A stretch of DNA of 64,000 nt from Pezicula radicicola (GCA_003008705.1 PDUO01000003.1:1310793-1374792); one strand, 5' to 3'. Numbered from the stretch's first letter, positions 1 through 12,812 are shown. Translations and numbers: made by a program. The notes: generated by a model from the sequence alone, not told the origin.

Positions 1-2460
1 AAATGGGCTGATAAGGCGGCTCGAGGTTAATCGGTTAATCGCGTACCAAAAGCTCTATTTACTCGGTACGGTCCATGCCATGGAGGGTGATCATGTTATT
101 ATTCTCAGACTGTTTCGTAGCCCTTAGCCCTTAGCCCTCGGAAAGGAAAACATGCCAAGCTAAATACATGTGGTTCTATTTGATTCGAAGAAGCCATTGG
201 CCTTGACCTTGCAAGGCCTTCTCCGTCTTACTCATTCTCATCATTGCAAGCAGTCATTCGGAGTCTGCTTCAAAGGGTCCCGGATCGAGAACCAACCAAC
301 ACCAGGCATCAGCCTGCCCTACACCACTCTAGCCTTCTTAATCCAACACAAGAACAAAAAGAAAATAGACATATCACATCCGGATATGAACAAAGAGGCA
401 TTATCGAGCCATTTCTAAGGCCAGATGCTTATGAAGCATAGAGATAATGCGCATTTGGTTCTCTCTTCCTCGATTGCGTGCGCCCTTCGCTGTTCCCTGA
501 CTTTTCAATTCAACCTCGTGGCACCCCAACCCTGATCTCAAGCTGAGATGTGTGGCTTGCAGTAGGGCTTGTCTTGAGATCTACGCAGTATCCGTTGTGC
601 AACGCTACCGCAACAACCAAAACATCCATGCGAGGAAGGACGGCTCTTGCGGCTGCAGCGAGCCATTCTTGATTGGTAGTGGCCGATGATGCTTTGTTCT
701 TGTTTGTACAAGTATCATGTAACTGGCTCGAGCGAAATGTCCCGTCGAGTCTGGAGATAATGTTGTGTTGTGCTGAAGCCGGACAGGCCGGTAGCTGATG
801 TTAGCTGCGGTTTGCCATGTGTGATGATGGTCGCATTGCGTATCCCTTAAGCTGGTGAGCTGGTGAGCTGCCAGAAGCGAAATCTCCTGTCGAGTGCAGG
901 AAGTCATATTGTGTTTCATGATGATGGCTCGATTTTGGTTGCGCAAGATTTGGATGCAGAGGGGAAGTTTCCTCTATCTTACACAACGGTGCATGATGTT
1001 AAGGTACCGTGATGATTGAGGTACCAAGTTGGGTTTGCATGAGTACACAGCCTGTCAAACACTCGAGTACCTCGAAGGACCGTTATCTGGCGTTACAGTT
1101 GAAGGCGAATTGCTGTATCATGTATGTATCTATCATGTCACACTATGGTCTGATGAGGCAGGCTACCTCGTTACACGCGATGCCTATGACTTCCGAAATC
1201 AGCATGTTATTCCTTTCCCTCATCAAATAATCCTTTCAATAAGTAACTCCTCATCAGTTGCATTCAAAACCACGCAATGCAATAATGAATGTTCGTGCTA
1301 AGGCTGCACAAAGGACGGCTCGCAAGCAGAAGGCCTCAGCCGACGTGCATAATGCACGTAAGCCTCCACCCGCCACCATATTTGGCTTTTTTCTTTTCAT
1401 TTTTCAATGATTTTCTGCATTAAACGTTCACGCTTCACTACATTACAGCTTACTTGCTTTTTTTTCATCTTCGCCTGTACCAAAACCTTGGGATTCTGTC
1501 CTTATACCTCCGTACGATGGTAATTTCCTCTGCGATGCAATAACTAGTGCAATTAAATATGTATAAGGCGGCATACTGCACCTTCGTACAGTACAGTAGT
1601 ATTGTAGGTATGTAATTTATATTGCCGTGATTGCGTTCCCCAACAAAACTTTAAACTTTTTGTGTGTTGCCTTTCTCTCTACTGTACTGTATGTAATCTC
1701 GCATCAACTCCTCGGCTCGGCTAACACGAACCGATCACTAGCATGCCTTTACTTTTTCTCTTTACTTTTTTCCCCTTTGTACCACCACCGTGTTCTTGGG
1801 TCGGTTGTTATTTATTTTTTCATTTCTGAGGTGTAGGAGTTGGGATGGTGGTCTTTTGGGAGAGTTTTTGGTATGTAAGGGTTAGTTTTGTGACGGTTGA
1901 AAGCTGAATGGGGTAAGAGGGGAAGTAAAGTTACTTTAACTTCAATTTACTTACTGCATTAAGCATGGTCGGAGAGTTTCGGTCTGTGCGTTATGTACTG
2001 TACTATACCTACTTCGGGTCCTTGCAATGAAGTAAGTGGATGATCAAATGGGGCGGCCGAGAGAGGGCGTGAGGTGTGGTGATGGTGTTTAATGCATGCG
2101 TATGTGCATGCATGTATGTATATATGTACAGCGCTTATATTTTAAAGCAGCGAGGGAGATTTTGTATTTATATCTTCGCGTAAGTGGTTACCTCTGAAAC
2201 TCTGTTCTAGTAGTCGGTGGGGAAGCGGGGGGGTTAAAGGGTTATAAGTAACCAGTCATGGGGTTTTCTGGATAGATTGGGGAGGTCGTGTTGTTTGGTT
2301 AGTGGAAGCGGAAAAATTTCGGTTGGTTTTAGTTGACTTGTTTTTTGTACTCCGTATGATTTCTATGCTATGCTATAATGGGCTTACGGTTTGTGTACGG
2401 AGTTGGTGTTTAGTTATGAGTTTATGGGTTTCGGAGTTAATTTTACATGGGTGTTATGTT

Positions 2461-2562
2461 GTGCTGAGTTGAGTTACTCAAGTGAGTTTTCCAAGTGAGG
2501 TTTCTTTAGTCCTTACTTAGTTATATCAGTCAGTTGCTTAACTCATTTACTTAAGCCACCTA
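2461..2562. repeat. Degenerate AGTTACTCAAGTGAGTT-type repeat cluster
   Basis: Several imperfect copies of a short motif resembling GAGTTACTCAAGTGAG lie in a row, followed by related TTGCTTAACTCATTTACTTA words. The same degenerate motif recurs in intergenic DNA near 18.0, 21.05, 46.1, 46.75, 51.9 and 61.6 kb. The motif is nearly self-complementary, so its orientation is ambiguous. Its origin is unknown. Confidence 0.6.
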
Positions 2563-2621
2563 CCTACTCAGCTTGGCCAGCACAAAAAATTTCAATACTA
2601 TCTATCCATTTACTATTCATA

Positions 2622-2868
2622 CTCTCCGCCCCCCGCCCCCCTAAATAATCCTTATTCAGCGGGTCAGTAACGTGGGCAGAGAACTTAAGCAGAGCAGTAG
2701 GAAGAGCATAAACTAAGCTAGAATTCCAAGATTTTAGTGTAAATTCCACGGAGTATGCGATGAGTGACCTTGAACTGCTACATTTAGTCTACGTAATTGC
2801 CCGAGTAAACCTACACCACCGACCCACTGAATAAGGATTATTTAGGGGGTGGGTGGGGAGGAGAGGAG
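2622..2868. mobile_element. MITE-like element with C-rich terminal inverted repeats (copy 1)
   Basis: The left arm at 2637-2665 reads CCCCCTAAATAATCCTTATT then CAGCGGGTC. The right arm at 2821-2849 is its reverse complement with a single C/T difference over about 29 bp. Outside these arms the complementarity continues imperfectly as ACTCTCC...CCCC on the left and GGGG...GGAGAGGAGT on the right, with TA on both outer sides. There is no coding sequence inside. The C-rich ends resemble those of the element at 53590-53867, so both probably belong to one non-autonomous family. TA flanks would suit Tc1/mariner, but that assignment is inference. Confidence 0.75.
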
Positions 2869-5172
2869 TATCAGGCACACTAGGAGAAACCTCCGGGGCT
2901 CCCACTTCTTCCCGCACTTACATATATTTTCTTTTCCCGCTCTTACATACATTTCGCCTCTTCCCGCGCATGCATACATACATACATACACGAAGCTTAG
3001 AATTCTACTAGTATCATCTAAGACATTACATCCTACATCCCGTATTCTCTCACCGAGTATCTAGATATGCGCCCGACCCGGCGACCCCTAAGCCGGAGTC
3101 TCCGAGATCCAGTCTTGCTTTTTTGATTTACAAGTTCATACCTTTGAAGAAAGGAAAAGAAGGTGAGGGATTTTTTTTTTGCTTTTTGTTTTTGCTTTTT
3201 TTTCTTCAAATTTTATTTTAGTCGTTTACAGGGAATTTAATTATATCTTTGTGCGTTCATGTTTAGGAGGGTTTACAAGGTGTATGTATAAGTGTAAGAG
3301 AGGAGAACATAGATTCGTAAGTGGCTAAGTTTAATATGTTAGTTAAAATTAAAAATTAAAAATAAAACAAGGCAATATTTACTACCTTTACTAAAATTTG
3401 AAAAAAGTATCGTCTATTAGGTGTTTTACTATAATTTTCTTTAAAGAATTAAGTACTATTGAATGGAATGGTCATTTGTAGAGCAAAATGTGGGTAGGTA
3501 GGCAAAGGTGTTATGTTCCATAAGGAATAGAGAGATTTCAAAATAGCATATTTATACAGGACGGTTATATAACTTCTAAGCAAATCCATGCTGAAGCATC
3601 TCGATGAGGACTAGGTAGCTCTCTTTGTATGTGAAATTTTATAAGTTTCACCCTTCTTGCATATCTGAAATAATATACCTCTAAGCTATAGCACCCCTAA
3701 ACATATGTACCCTTCCTAATTTGCCTTGTGCACAACTTGGTATCTGAGTCTCAACACTTAGATAGAAGAAGATTTGTATCCTGACTGATTTAGGTAGAAG
3801 ATTACAATCAGGGTAGACTTTAGAAGACGACTGACTTAATTTGACGAATTGACGTGATGTTGCCCGAAGATTTGAGGCTTTGTTGACTTGACTTGATGCA
3901 ACTTGAATTGATTTGGCTTGAGTGCCTATGGCTTTACACAGGGCTTGACGATAGTGAATTGACTAGCTGCGAAGCAACACTTTTGGCGACCTACATAGAC
4001 CGTTCCGAGCAGCAATTAGACATCTTTGCAGAAACTTATGCCGGTTGCGATTCGCTAGAGAACAGGTTCACATGCCCTTTAGCGCTCCTCCGTAACCGTC
4101 ACTTTTGCTACTCTTGTTAACATACTTTAGTAATAGTATAGAATTACTTATTTAGCGTAAACCTTGCTGTTAAAAGCTCTCTAATCGTTTCTATTTATAT
4201 CTTTCTCTACATCTATTCTTGCTCTAAACCAAATAAGTTTCAAAGATTACTCTTACCAGGAAGTATTGAATTAAATGGGAGTCGTTATATAATAGTCCTC
4301 CCATGGCTTCTACAAAGGGACACATTTTGGAACATTTGGCTCTTCACAGAATGCAACACCTTTGCCTATCCATATGCTGCTCCCAATAACATCCCGTTTG
4401 ATAGAAAGTGTTAAGAAAACGGACTTTTTTCTCATTCCTAAGATAACTACCTGTTGAATGGCAAGGTTATTTGGGAGCAACATGTGGGTGGCAAATGATC
4501 TTATTTCTGTGTGGAACTAAGTGTGTAAGAAGAGCCTAATTATAGTGGCAGTCACATAACCATTCCAGATATTCAACACTACCCATACTCTATTACGTCT
4601 AAATCTCATATTATTACTCGGCCCGTATCTTTTCCTATTGGTTTAGAATCAATTCTATAGCCTTTAATATGCTAGGGTACTTATCCAGAGAGTTAAATAT
4701 GTAGGTATCTAAGAATAATAATAAGCTTAAAACACTAAATAATTAAAGTACAAGAGGCCGTCACATGTATATTAACTAAAATAGAGAGATAACTAGGAAA
4801 TTGAAGGAAAGAGAGCTCGCATCGCTTACTTAGAGCTTCTGCGTATTCGTATTCCAGTCATTTGTGTATGTCAGGGACCTACTCCGTATAAATCAGGGCA
4901 CTACAGTGACGTATATAACACAAAAGCAACAGTTCGTATTCGTGATTTAATTACATTACATCATTGCAAAATAGTTCTCGGTATAGTAGAGAGTTCAAAC
5001 TTCTATGAAAACCATCCTTCTCGTCCATTTCTAAATTATCAACCCAAGAATCTAAACTCTGAACAACTGGTTTTCTGCAGCTCAGCTCTACTATACAATT
5101 AAGCTTGAATAATTTTAGTGTAGAGTCTGTAAATTTCATCTCTAATACTACATACATATCAAATACCTAAAC

Positions 5173-5967
5173 ATGCCTTCGATTAAAAACTCCATTATCC
5201 TCGCGGTCACAACTACAGCTCTTTTTATCGGCCTACATGCACAATACACAATCAATCCAAACAACGTCTCTTTAGCCACTCGAAGTAAATTTCTATATCT
5301 ATCCTAAATTCCAAAACACTAATATATAGTAGATAGTTGGTGCAAATCTCAAATCGCAACGTGTCAACAACTCTGTCTCCAGAACAGTAAAGGTAGTTCA
5401 TCAACTACTTCAGCCAACGACTGTAATGCTGTAAGTTACTAGTACATTTTGCAGAAGGAAGCTCATAGTTTATAGACCACCCTTACCTATAACTGCACTT
5501 GTAGCAACGGCATCACGCCAAACGTCTCCAAATATCATCTATCTCTTCCATACTTTATTTGTACAGAGTACGGTAATGAATGTGTTGATGCATGTAACGG
5601 CGATTTTCTATGCCGGATCGCTTGTAGAATAGAACACCCTTGTGGAACTCAGAATCAGGATCCTACCTCCGCCAATACCGGAAGCGGGAATAGCACATCC
5701 TCACGCCACACAAAGGGCACCGCTATAGCAATAGGAGCAGGTATCGGCGTCCCTATATGCCTGATGACCGTCGCAGCTCTAGGATTTTACTCCTATCGTC
5801 ATTCCAAGACATCTAGGGAAGAAGCTTTAAAAAGATTGGAGACGGGGATTGTACCACGACAGGAGGAGATTGTACAAGAATTTCCAGATACGCAGAAGTT
5901 GCAGGTAATCTTGGAGTTGGATGATACGCAGACAGAGCGGATGTATGAGCTTGGAAATAGGACGTAG
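5173..5967 (+). CDS. Cysteine-rich secreted/membrane protein, DUF7707-like
   Basis: I assembled three exons: 5173-5284, 5330-5430 and 5476-5967, giving 234 residues. Both introns are 45 nt (GTAAAT...TAG and GTAAGT...TAG). The start is followed by a signal peptide, probably cleaved after LHA near residue 23, so the mature chain begins QYTINPNNVS. About 12 cysteines are spread over residues 40-130, with SWCKSQ, NCTC, YFICTEYGNEC and HPCGTQ segments that match the fungal DUF7707 (formerly unnamed) pattern as I know it. A Ser/Thr/Asn-rich linker and one membrane segment near residues 153-178 (AIAIGAGIGVPICLMTVAA) follow, then a charged cytosolic tail of about 55 residues. Family members are often GPI-anchored or membrane-bound surface proteins of unknown function. 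This copy sits alone in repeat-rich DNA yet keeps an intact frame. Confidence 0.8.
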
Positions 5968-7540
5968 CTTCTTGTATATCCTCTTTGGTATATGTTTACT
6001 TTGCGAATTTAGGGGGTTTTACTTAACTATAAAACTATTGCTCTTGTTACATAAATATAATACACAATGCAAAATTATTTATATCTATTCTATCGAGTTT
6101 TCTTTTCTTTTATAAATAAAGTTAGGTAAAAATGACGAAAGTTTGTAAAGTGCTAACTTATTAAATAGAAGATACCCTTCTATATACTTACCGCATTAAG
6201 CCCAAGATCTCCTCTATCAAACATTTACAAATGAACAAACTACACACTTACATATACTCGACTTGTGCAATTTTCAACAAATCTTTCCAAGTTATTAAAA
6301 GACCCGTAAAGAAACCCCCCTCCCTAAAAACACTTACGTCCTTAAACTAAATAAACAAACTTAGTTGAATTACTTAGGACTTCTTGGCACCTACTCCCTT
6401 TAGCTACTCTAGACGTAGTACTTCGCATAGATAATTAACTTCAAGGAGTGGTAAACCTTCAGGTTATACTATAGATTCAAGCGAGGTACTTAGTCTAAGC
6501 GACTTGTATAAATCAAAAATTAAATAGGTAACTTAAGCCAAACAAGCTTTGGCGCGACTCTGTAACTATTACATTTAGATACTCCTGCAGCTCGCCCTCC
6601 GGAGACTCTATGAGGCAAAGAAGGCTTTAACTTAATCCTTATTAAGCAGAATAGGAAGCAAAATTAGGGAGGACTAGTAGTTGTATTGCCTTTATAATTA
6701 TGTATAGGAATTTGCCTAGTTCTACAGATTAAAGGTAAGACCCGCTGACCTACAGAAGCAATCCAGAACTGTAAATCCTCCTGTGTTTGCTTTTTTATAG
6801 GCTGTTGTGCTTGTGCTTCCTTTTTAGGACGTCCTCGTAAGCTAAATTCATGTTGAAGCACCTAAGTAGGTTACTTAAGCTAATTGAGCTATTCGAACTA
6901 CAGTAATTTACTATGCTACTACATGATTGTTCTTTCAAACTTTTAGATATATTCATGTCGCAGAGAATTGCATTCGCGCAAGAGAGTACAGTCCATAGAT
7001 TTTGATATTGATATATGTATACCCTGGGTAGAAGAATCCTAACTGCAAAGGACTAAAAATTGTATTCCAAAACCATGTTTAACTTATGCATGTATTTTCC
7101 CTGCTCCTGGTCTTGATAGTATCCGCTTCTTATTCACTCAAGTCCCTTCAAAAACCTGGCTAAGATTATAAAATATGTGCAGCCATGAGTCAGAAAATTG
7201 AAGCTTGATTACTATCAAACAACACTTAGTAGAATTAAGTAGCATTGGAATTAAAAACAAGACTCTATCCATTTACTCCTATAACGAAACCATCGTCACT
7301 AAGTCCTCCATCCATAGCTCCCCGTGCTTATGACAACCGGTCCAATCCATACCCTATTCACATGATTCAATAAGTAACGCAATGTATCGGTATCTCTGTT
7401 CGCTCCACCAATAGCCCCAGAAGTAGTAATCAACCCAACACCGATCAATGCTGCCTAGACCATGAACCATGAACCATGAACCATGCGCGCTGATATCAAA
7501 AACCAATCGGATATATACACAAGTACCAGTGGCTAATGAC
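5968..7540. other. AT-rich intergenic spacer
   Basis: No supportable gene. It contains scattered degenerate ACTTAAG/GGTAACTT words near 6470-6540 and 6860-6900. A 65-residue minus-strand frame at 6664-6861 includes an AT-hook-like RGRPKK but has no other support. A short direct repeat of CCATGAA (three copies plus) lies at about 7463-7484 just beyond the 3' end of the XMAP215 gene. Confidence 0.5.
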
Positions 7541-10494
7541 TTAGGGTCTTGAGATGCCTTGTCTCGCCTGTTGAATCATGTTGATTAGTGCATGATAAAT
7601 ATATTGGGGGAAGTATAATGGATCTACCTTCATCTGCTCGATCTTGGCCTTTAAGGCACTCGTGACTTCAGCAGCTCGTTTCCAACTCTCTACACCATTG
7701 CTTGAACCAGCACCACTGTCAGCACTCGCATCTCGGTCACGTGCAGTCATCCTTTCACTCCTGTAGGATGGATCTCTAGCAGGACTATTTCTTCCGCCGC
7801 TGTACGCGCCACTGGCAGCACTGCTCCTTCCATTTCTGGCCATTCCAAGCTCGGGGCTCAATTTACTTCGGTATTGCGCTGATACTGCGTCGACACCATT
7901 CTCCTTCTCTTCGCTTAGGGCTGAAGTAAAAGACATCCGTGCTCGGTTGCCATATCCAGTTCTGCCGCCATCACCACCATGCATCCCCGTATCGCGGTAG
8001 ATACCAGCATCATCGGGAGCCTCACGACCCGGGCTAGTCATACCGGACGAAGGTCCGTTGATTCTTTCTGCACTTGTCAGAGCACGCTTCAATCGCTCCA
8101 TCTCTCGTCGAAGTTGCCCGCACATAGCTTCTGCTGCCTCACAATCTGATCTTGCTCGCACAAGTTGAGTCTCTTTCGCCTTGATAGATAGAACATCCCT
8201 TGTGTGATCTTCAATAAGCTGAGCGTTGGAGTTCTTGAGCTCTTGTACTTCAGAGTTTAATCGTGACCGTTCTTGGCGCATTTCATCTGCTTGTCGAAGC
8301 AGACGATCCTTGTCTAATCGAAGTTCCTCGAGCTCGGCTCGCTCAGCCGCTGTCATGCCTGAGTTTGGTGGAGGGGACATTGCGGTTTCTCGAGTAGCGT
8401 TCAAAGCGGGAGCTTTAGCAGTAAGAGCACGGCCTGCTAGACCACGACCAAGTCCAAGGCGAGGTGGAGCAGGTGGCTCTTCCTCAACGGGTGGAGCTTG
8501 TGACACAGGCCGTCGAGGGGATGCGATTGCTGGTGGAGCAGCGCCGCCGGGTCCAGCAAGAGTTCTTTTCTGGGGAGCCTTGAGTCCACCTGGCGCAGAA
8601 AGACCGGAAGCTTTTGGGCCTCCGAGTTTTGATCCTGGGATACTTCTAGCTGTAGGCTGGGGTGCCAGAGGAGCTTCTTGAGCATATACACTTGGTGCCG
8701 GAGCAGGTTTCTTTGTTGCTGGCGCCTTCTTGACAACTTTACGAGTAGTTGGGGCTGGGGCTGCTTTTGGAGCTGCTGGAGGTGGCTTGGGTTTATCCTT
8801 TGCCTTGACTTCTGCCGATTCAAAGTATTCCTTGATCTTGGCCTTCCTGATATCGTCAAGACCCTCAAGATGGGGGCCCATAGCTCGCTCACCCATAATC
8901 TTCATGATGGTTCCCAATATTTCTGCTCCTCCTTCACGCAGTGGAGCACTGGATTCTGCTAAAAGCTTCTTGGCAGCTTCAGACATCGACGTTACTTCGG
9001 GCTTTGTGGGAGCATCCCTTGTGGTCCTCAAGCTCCTAACCAAGAATTTCATGGTACCTTCCTTCACTTGTGGATTCTTATGCTTGAGAAATTCAAGAAT
9101 TTCCTCCAGATTTTCAGTTAAGCTGGTTGCCAGGAAAACTTGGTCAAGTGCAGCACCAAGAGCGTCGGATACTGAGGCCTTCTTTTCTTTCATTCGTTCC
9201 ATGATCGGCCCTGTGACTATTGATCGATATTTACCAAATGGTTTTCGCAGACCCTTCGCCAGGACTTCTATACACTGAGCAGCTTGTGTAACGACTGCAA
9301 TGTTAGCATCCTTCATAGATTTGGGCCCAAGACCTCTGACGATCTCCCCAAAGTCACCATCCTTGATCCTTGGGACATTGAGCTGGACATATAATGCTTC
9401 CAGCGCTTCCTTTCGTTCCTTCCATTTAGAAGAGCCAAGCTGCTCGGAAAAGTCTGGTGCTACCTTGGACAGAACGTCCTGTGGTTCTGCTAGATCAAAT
9501 GCGTCGATTTCAACGCCTTCTGCCTCCAAGTCGTCTTCCTCTTCAGCGCCTGCCGCTCCAGGAGGTGGAGCTCGGGCCATAGCGGCCTGTTGGGATCTCA
9601 AGAACCTCTCTTGCTTCGGTGTTGGCTCAGCCTTGACTTTCTCGAATGCAGCCTCCATGTCTGTCTGCTGGGTTGGCTTTAGATCTCCCCAAAACATCGG
9701 CTTCATCGCTTCTCTCAACCACCGATAGAACTCGACTGCCAAATTTGTGGCTTCCGCTCGGACGTTCTTATCGGCATGACCAAAGGCCTTGGGTAAGACC
9801 TTGAGTACAGGTTTTGGGTCAGCAGTTTTGCAGCCATAATTGTGGTAAATTGCGGTCAGTGCCGCTAGTGTAGCAGCAATAACTTTCGGTTGCTTGTTGG
9901 AGAGTATTGGGATAAGTTCTTCGATAACCGGTGCCGCAGTATCGAGTTCCACGTATAACAAAATTGCCTCAAGCGCTGAGGTCTTCGTGGCAGCTCTGGT
10001 TGAAGAAAGACCCTTTTCTGCTAATGGTGTAATTGTCTGACCCCGGGTTCTGTAGAAACCAAAGTTAGCCTAGTAAATTGCCTATTACTCTCAACAGTGA
10101 ATGCCTGTCGTAATAAATTATAGTAGGAGAATTGTAGTGTCTGGTCAAATGCCCACCTTGTACAGCCTTCACGGCCTCCAAACTTGAGAAATGCACATAA
10201 CGATGCAATTCCTTCCTGCTGTGCTGCTACGTTCGAATCTGCTGCTGCTCCTTTCCAGAGTCCGGGGTCATTTAAGAATGGTCGGAATGCAGGATCGTGT
10301 TCGTCAGGTGTAACTTCGAATTGTTTTGCAGCATCTTCATATGCTGCTTTTCGTACTTTCCAGACCTACTCAGCACGATATTGATTAGTCTTTCCCCCCT
10401 CCAGTGTACGTGGTGACGTGATTTGTTGGCTTACTTTATGCTGGAATCGGTCAGGTAGTGGTAGTGAGCTGAAATCCTCTTCTTGTTCCGCCAT
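7541..10494 (-). CDS. XMAP215/Stu2/Alp14-family microtubule polymerase (TOG-domain protein)
   Basis: Exons on the minus strand are 10494-10435, 10365-10157 and 10049-7541, giving 925 residues (905 if a 60-nt in-frame intron at 7627-7568 is removed). The chosen ATG begins MAEQEEDFSSLPLPDRFQHK and is followed by the TOG1 start VWKVRKAAYEDA. Two TOG HEAT-repeat domains occupy roughly residues 1-240 and 285-530; the second starts near KVAPDFSEQLGSSKWKERKE. A basic Ala/Pro/Lys-rich linker follows, where homologues bind the microtubule lattice, then a coiled coil near 660-760 with heptad Leu, Arg and Glu. This two-TOG plus coiled-coil layout is that of fungal Stu2/Alp14/AlpA, which dimerise, track plus ends and add tubulin. 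The gene is divergent from LIS1/PAC1 with about 0.8 kb between starts. Confidence 0.93.
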
Positions 10495-11295
10495 CGTGGA
10501 TGAGGTGGTTGTTGACGTCTGTGTGCTTTTCGCGGGGTTTCCTACAAGTGGGACGCGCTTGATCAGTTTGCGAAAGCTAAGCAACGACATGAATGTCCAT
10601 TCCACAACATCAGAGGCCTAGACTTCAGGGACAAAACGACGAGAAGCATGGATGGCATAGATATCGAAAGGGAGGAGAGAGGCACGGCGTACCTGAAGAG
10701 CCCGGCGCAAAGTAGATAAGGTATTATACAAGGGCACAAAGAAAAAGCCTTCGGAACGGTGTGAGAATAGTAGTCTTGGTCTTTAAGCGCGTGGTTTCGT
10801 GATGTGTAGAATCCAGTATTAGGTATTAGGAGGGGATTTTGGGGGTTGGGGGTTGGGGTTGGGTGTATTGTGTATTGTGTGTGTTGCTGTCTGCGCTGGT
10901 CGCTCGTTGTTGATGCCATGCCCACAATTTGGGTTGACCCAGTGAACAGGGGCTTGATTCAGGGGTGCGCAGAGCGACAATGGCAATCTGTAGAATTCAA
11001 AAGTGACCCCTCCGCCTCTGCCATGTCAAAATATCCTCGTGCAAAAATTCTCAAATTATTACTTCAAACATCCAATCCTTCATTCATGACGCAGCATCCT
11101 TCCCGCCCGTGTGTTTGAAAGTTTATTCAAAACAAGAGACGTCCTCCGATCAGCACCTACAATCAGAACCCCACACACAAAACTATCAACAACCCAGCAT
11201 AGAGATCAACACCGCAGAGCAGGCGCGCATCGCCTTGGAAGCCAAATCACAAATTAAAGGGTTGGGAGCTTCATGTATCGCCTAGGGCATTCGCC
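10495..11295. promoter_or_regulatory. Shared divergent promoter region of the XMAP215 and LIS1 genes
   Basis: About 800 bp separate the two start codons, which point away from each other. It contains a G-rich tract followed by short GGTTGGGG and TGTATTGTG direct repeats at about 10839-10885. No TATA box is obvious. The ORFs in this stretch have no recognisable similarity and are probably UTR or noise. Co-regulation of the two genes is an inference from arrangement only. Confidence 0.5.
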
Positions 11296-12812
11296 ATGAG
11301 CCAGATCCTGACGTCGCGGCAGGCCGAGGAGCTGTAAGACCCCAGTGCCCGCGAATCTTTAGTCTTTACTGACTTCGAGTCCAGACATAAGTCAATAATA
11401 GCCTATCTCTCCTCCATGAATCTTGGAAACAGTGCCGCGGCGTTACGAGAGGAGCTGAATATTGGGGACAGCTTCGACGCTGCCACAAGTAAGAAATATG
11501 AAGGCCTTCTGGAGAAGAAATGGACAAGTGTAGTGCGATTGCAAAAGAAGGTGTGTACACAATCCTGAATGTGCGAAACTATCAAGCCTCGAGCACTCTG
11601 GGCAAGCAATGAATGATATGGGATTAACCTCAAGTACAGATAATGGAACTCGAATCACGAAACGCGACTCTACAAAGCGAACTCGATTCTGCAACTCCAA
11701 CATCACTTTCAAGGCGAAATCAAGATCCTACAACCTGGCTTCCCAGGTCACCAGCAAGGCATACACTTCAATCGCACAGAGATCCAGTCACATGCGTTGC
11801 TTTCCACCCTGTTTTCTCATCACTCGCATCGGGCTCCGAAGACTACACAATTAAAATATGGGACTGGGAACTTGGAGAATTAGAAAGGACGATTAAGGGC
11901 CACACAAAAGCTGTATTAGACGTGGACTTTGGCGGGCCAAGAGGAGGAACATTGCTCGCATCATGTTCGAGTGATCTTACGATCAAGCTTTGGGATCCTA
12001 GTGACGAGTACAAAAATATTCGAACCCTGCCGGGCCATGATCACTCCGTTTCCGCAGTACGATTTGTCCCTAGTGGCGCTGCCGGCTCACCAGCATCAGG
12101 AAACCTGCTGGTTTCTGCTAGTAGAGACAAGTCGTTGCGTATATGGGATGTCTCGACTGGCTATTGTGTGAAAACCATTCGTGGACACGCGGACTGGGTC
12201 AGAGTAGTTGATCCTTCTTTCGATGGTAGGTGGCTTTTCTCTGCAGGGAACGACATGACAGCAAGGTTATGGGATGCTTCTTCTGGCGAACCAAAGGCCA
12301 CTATGATTGGCCACGAGCATGTGGTTGAATGCTGTGTCTTTGCTCCGCCAGCGAGTTATGTTCATCTTGCAACTTTAGCTGGCTTAAAGAAGCCACCTCC
12401 CGCAAGCAGCTCGGCCGAGTTTGTAGCGACAGGTTCTAGGGATAAGAGTATCAGAATATGGGATGCGAGAGGGACCTTAATCAAAACCCTACTAGGCCAT
12501 GACAATTGGGTGCGAGGTTTAGTGTTTCACCCAGGAGGGAAGTATCTACTAAGCGTTTCGGACGATAAAACTTTGCGTTGTTGGGACCTTGCGCAAGAAG
12601 GAAAATTGGTTAAAACTTTGGATGATGCACATGGTCATTTCGTCAGTTGCCTTCGGTGGGCACCTGGCGTTATAAAGGATGTTCCAGCAACAAACGGGGA
12701 AAACGGAACAGGTACCAACGGAGTGAAAAAGGACGATGCTGCCAAAGTGGGCATACGTTGCGTTATAGCTACTGGGAGTGTTGATTTGAGTGTGAGAGTG
12801 TTCGCATCATGA
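11296..12812 (+). CDS. PAC1: Nuclear distribution protein PAC1/NudF (LIS1 homologue)
   Basis: Three exons: 11296-11333, 11385-11550 and 11640-12812, encoding 458 residues, the usual size for fungal PAC1/NudF. The N-terminus [13 protein letters not shown] continues across intron 1 into [12 protein letters not shown], a LisH dimerisation motif, then a short coiled coil ([18 protein letters not shown]). Seven WD40 repeats fill residues about 112-458, each ending in a WD-type dipeptide or variant (IKIWD, IKLWD, LRIWD, ARLWD, IRIWD, LRCWD, VRVF). LIS1 binds the dynein motor domain and helps deliver dynein to microtubule plus ends, acting in nuclear migration. An insertion between repeats 5 and 6 ([20 protein letters not shown]) and a Gly/Asn/Thr-rich loop in repeat 7 are typical of filamentous fungi. 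Introns are 51 and 89 nt. Confidence 0.95.

Larger units (their letters stand above)
1..5172. other. Gene-poor AT-rich intergenic region
   Basis: I see no supportable gene in this 5.2-kb stretch. The open frames are short, lack recognisable domains and several depend on non-ATG starts. The first 1.4 kb has ordinary base composition; from about 1.4 kb on it becomes AT-rich with many TA-rich runs, which would fit decayed repeat DNA. It holds a C-rich TIR element (about 2622-2868), degenerate TAACTCACTTG-type repeats (about 2461-2560), a short ATAC/CATA microsatellite near 2970-2990 and poly-T tracts near 3168-3202. Confidence 0.6.

Noticed and set aside
6664..6861. Minus-strand frame with RGRPKK AT-hook-like motif
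   Set aside because: 65 codons only, with no other domain, no exons in phase, and set in AT-rich decayed DNA.
8226..9728. Several plus-strand frames of 90-180 codons
   Set aside because: They lie antisense to the long third exon of the XMAP215 gene and are Ser/Arg-rich shadows of its coding sequence.
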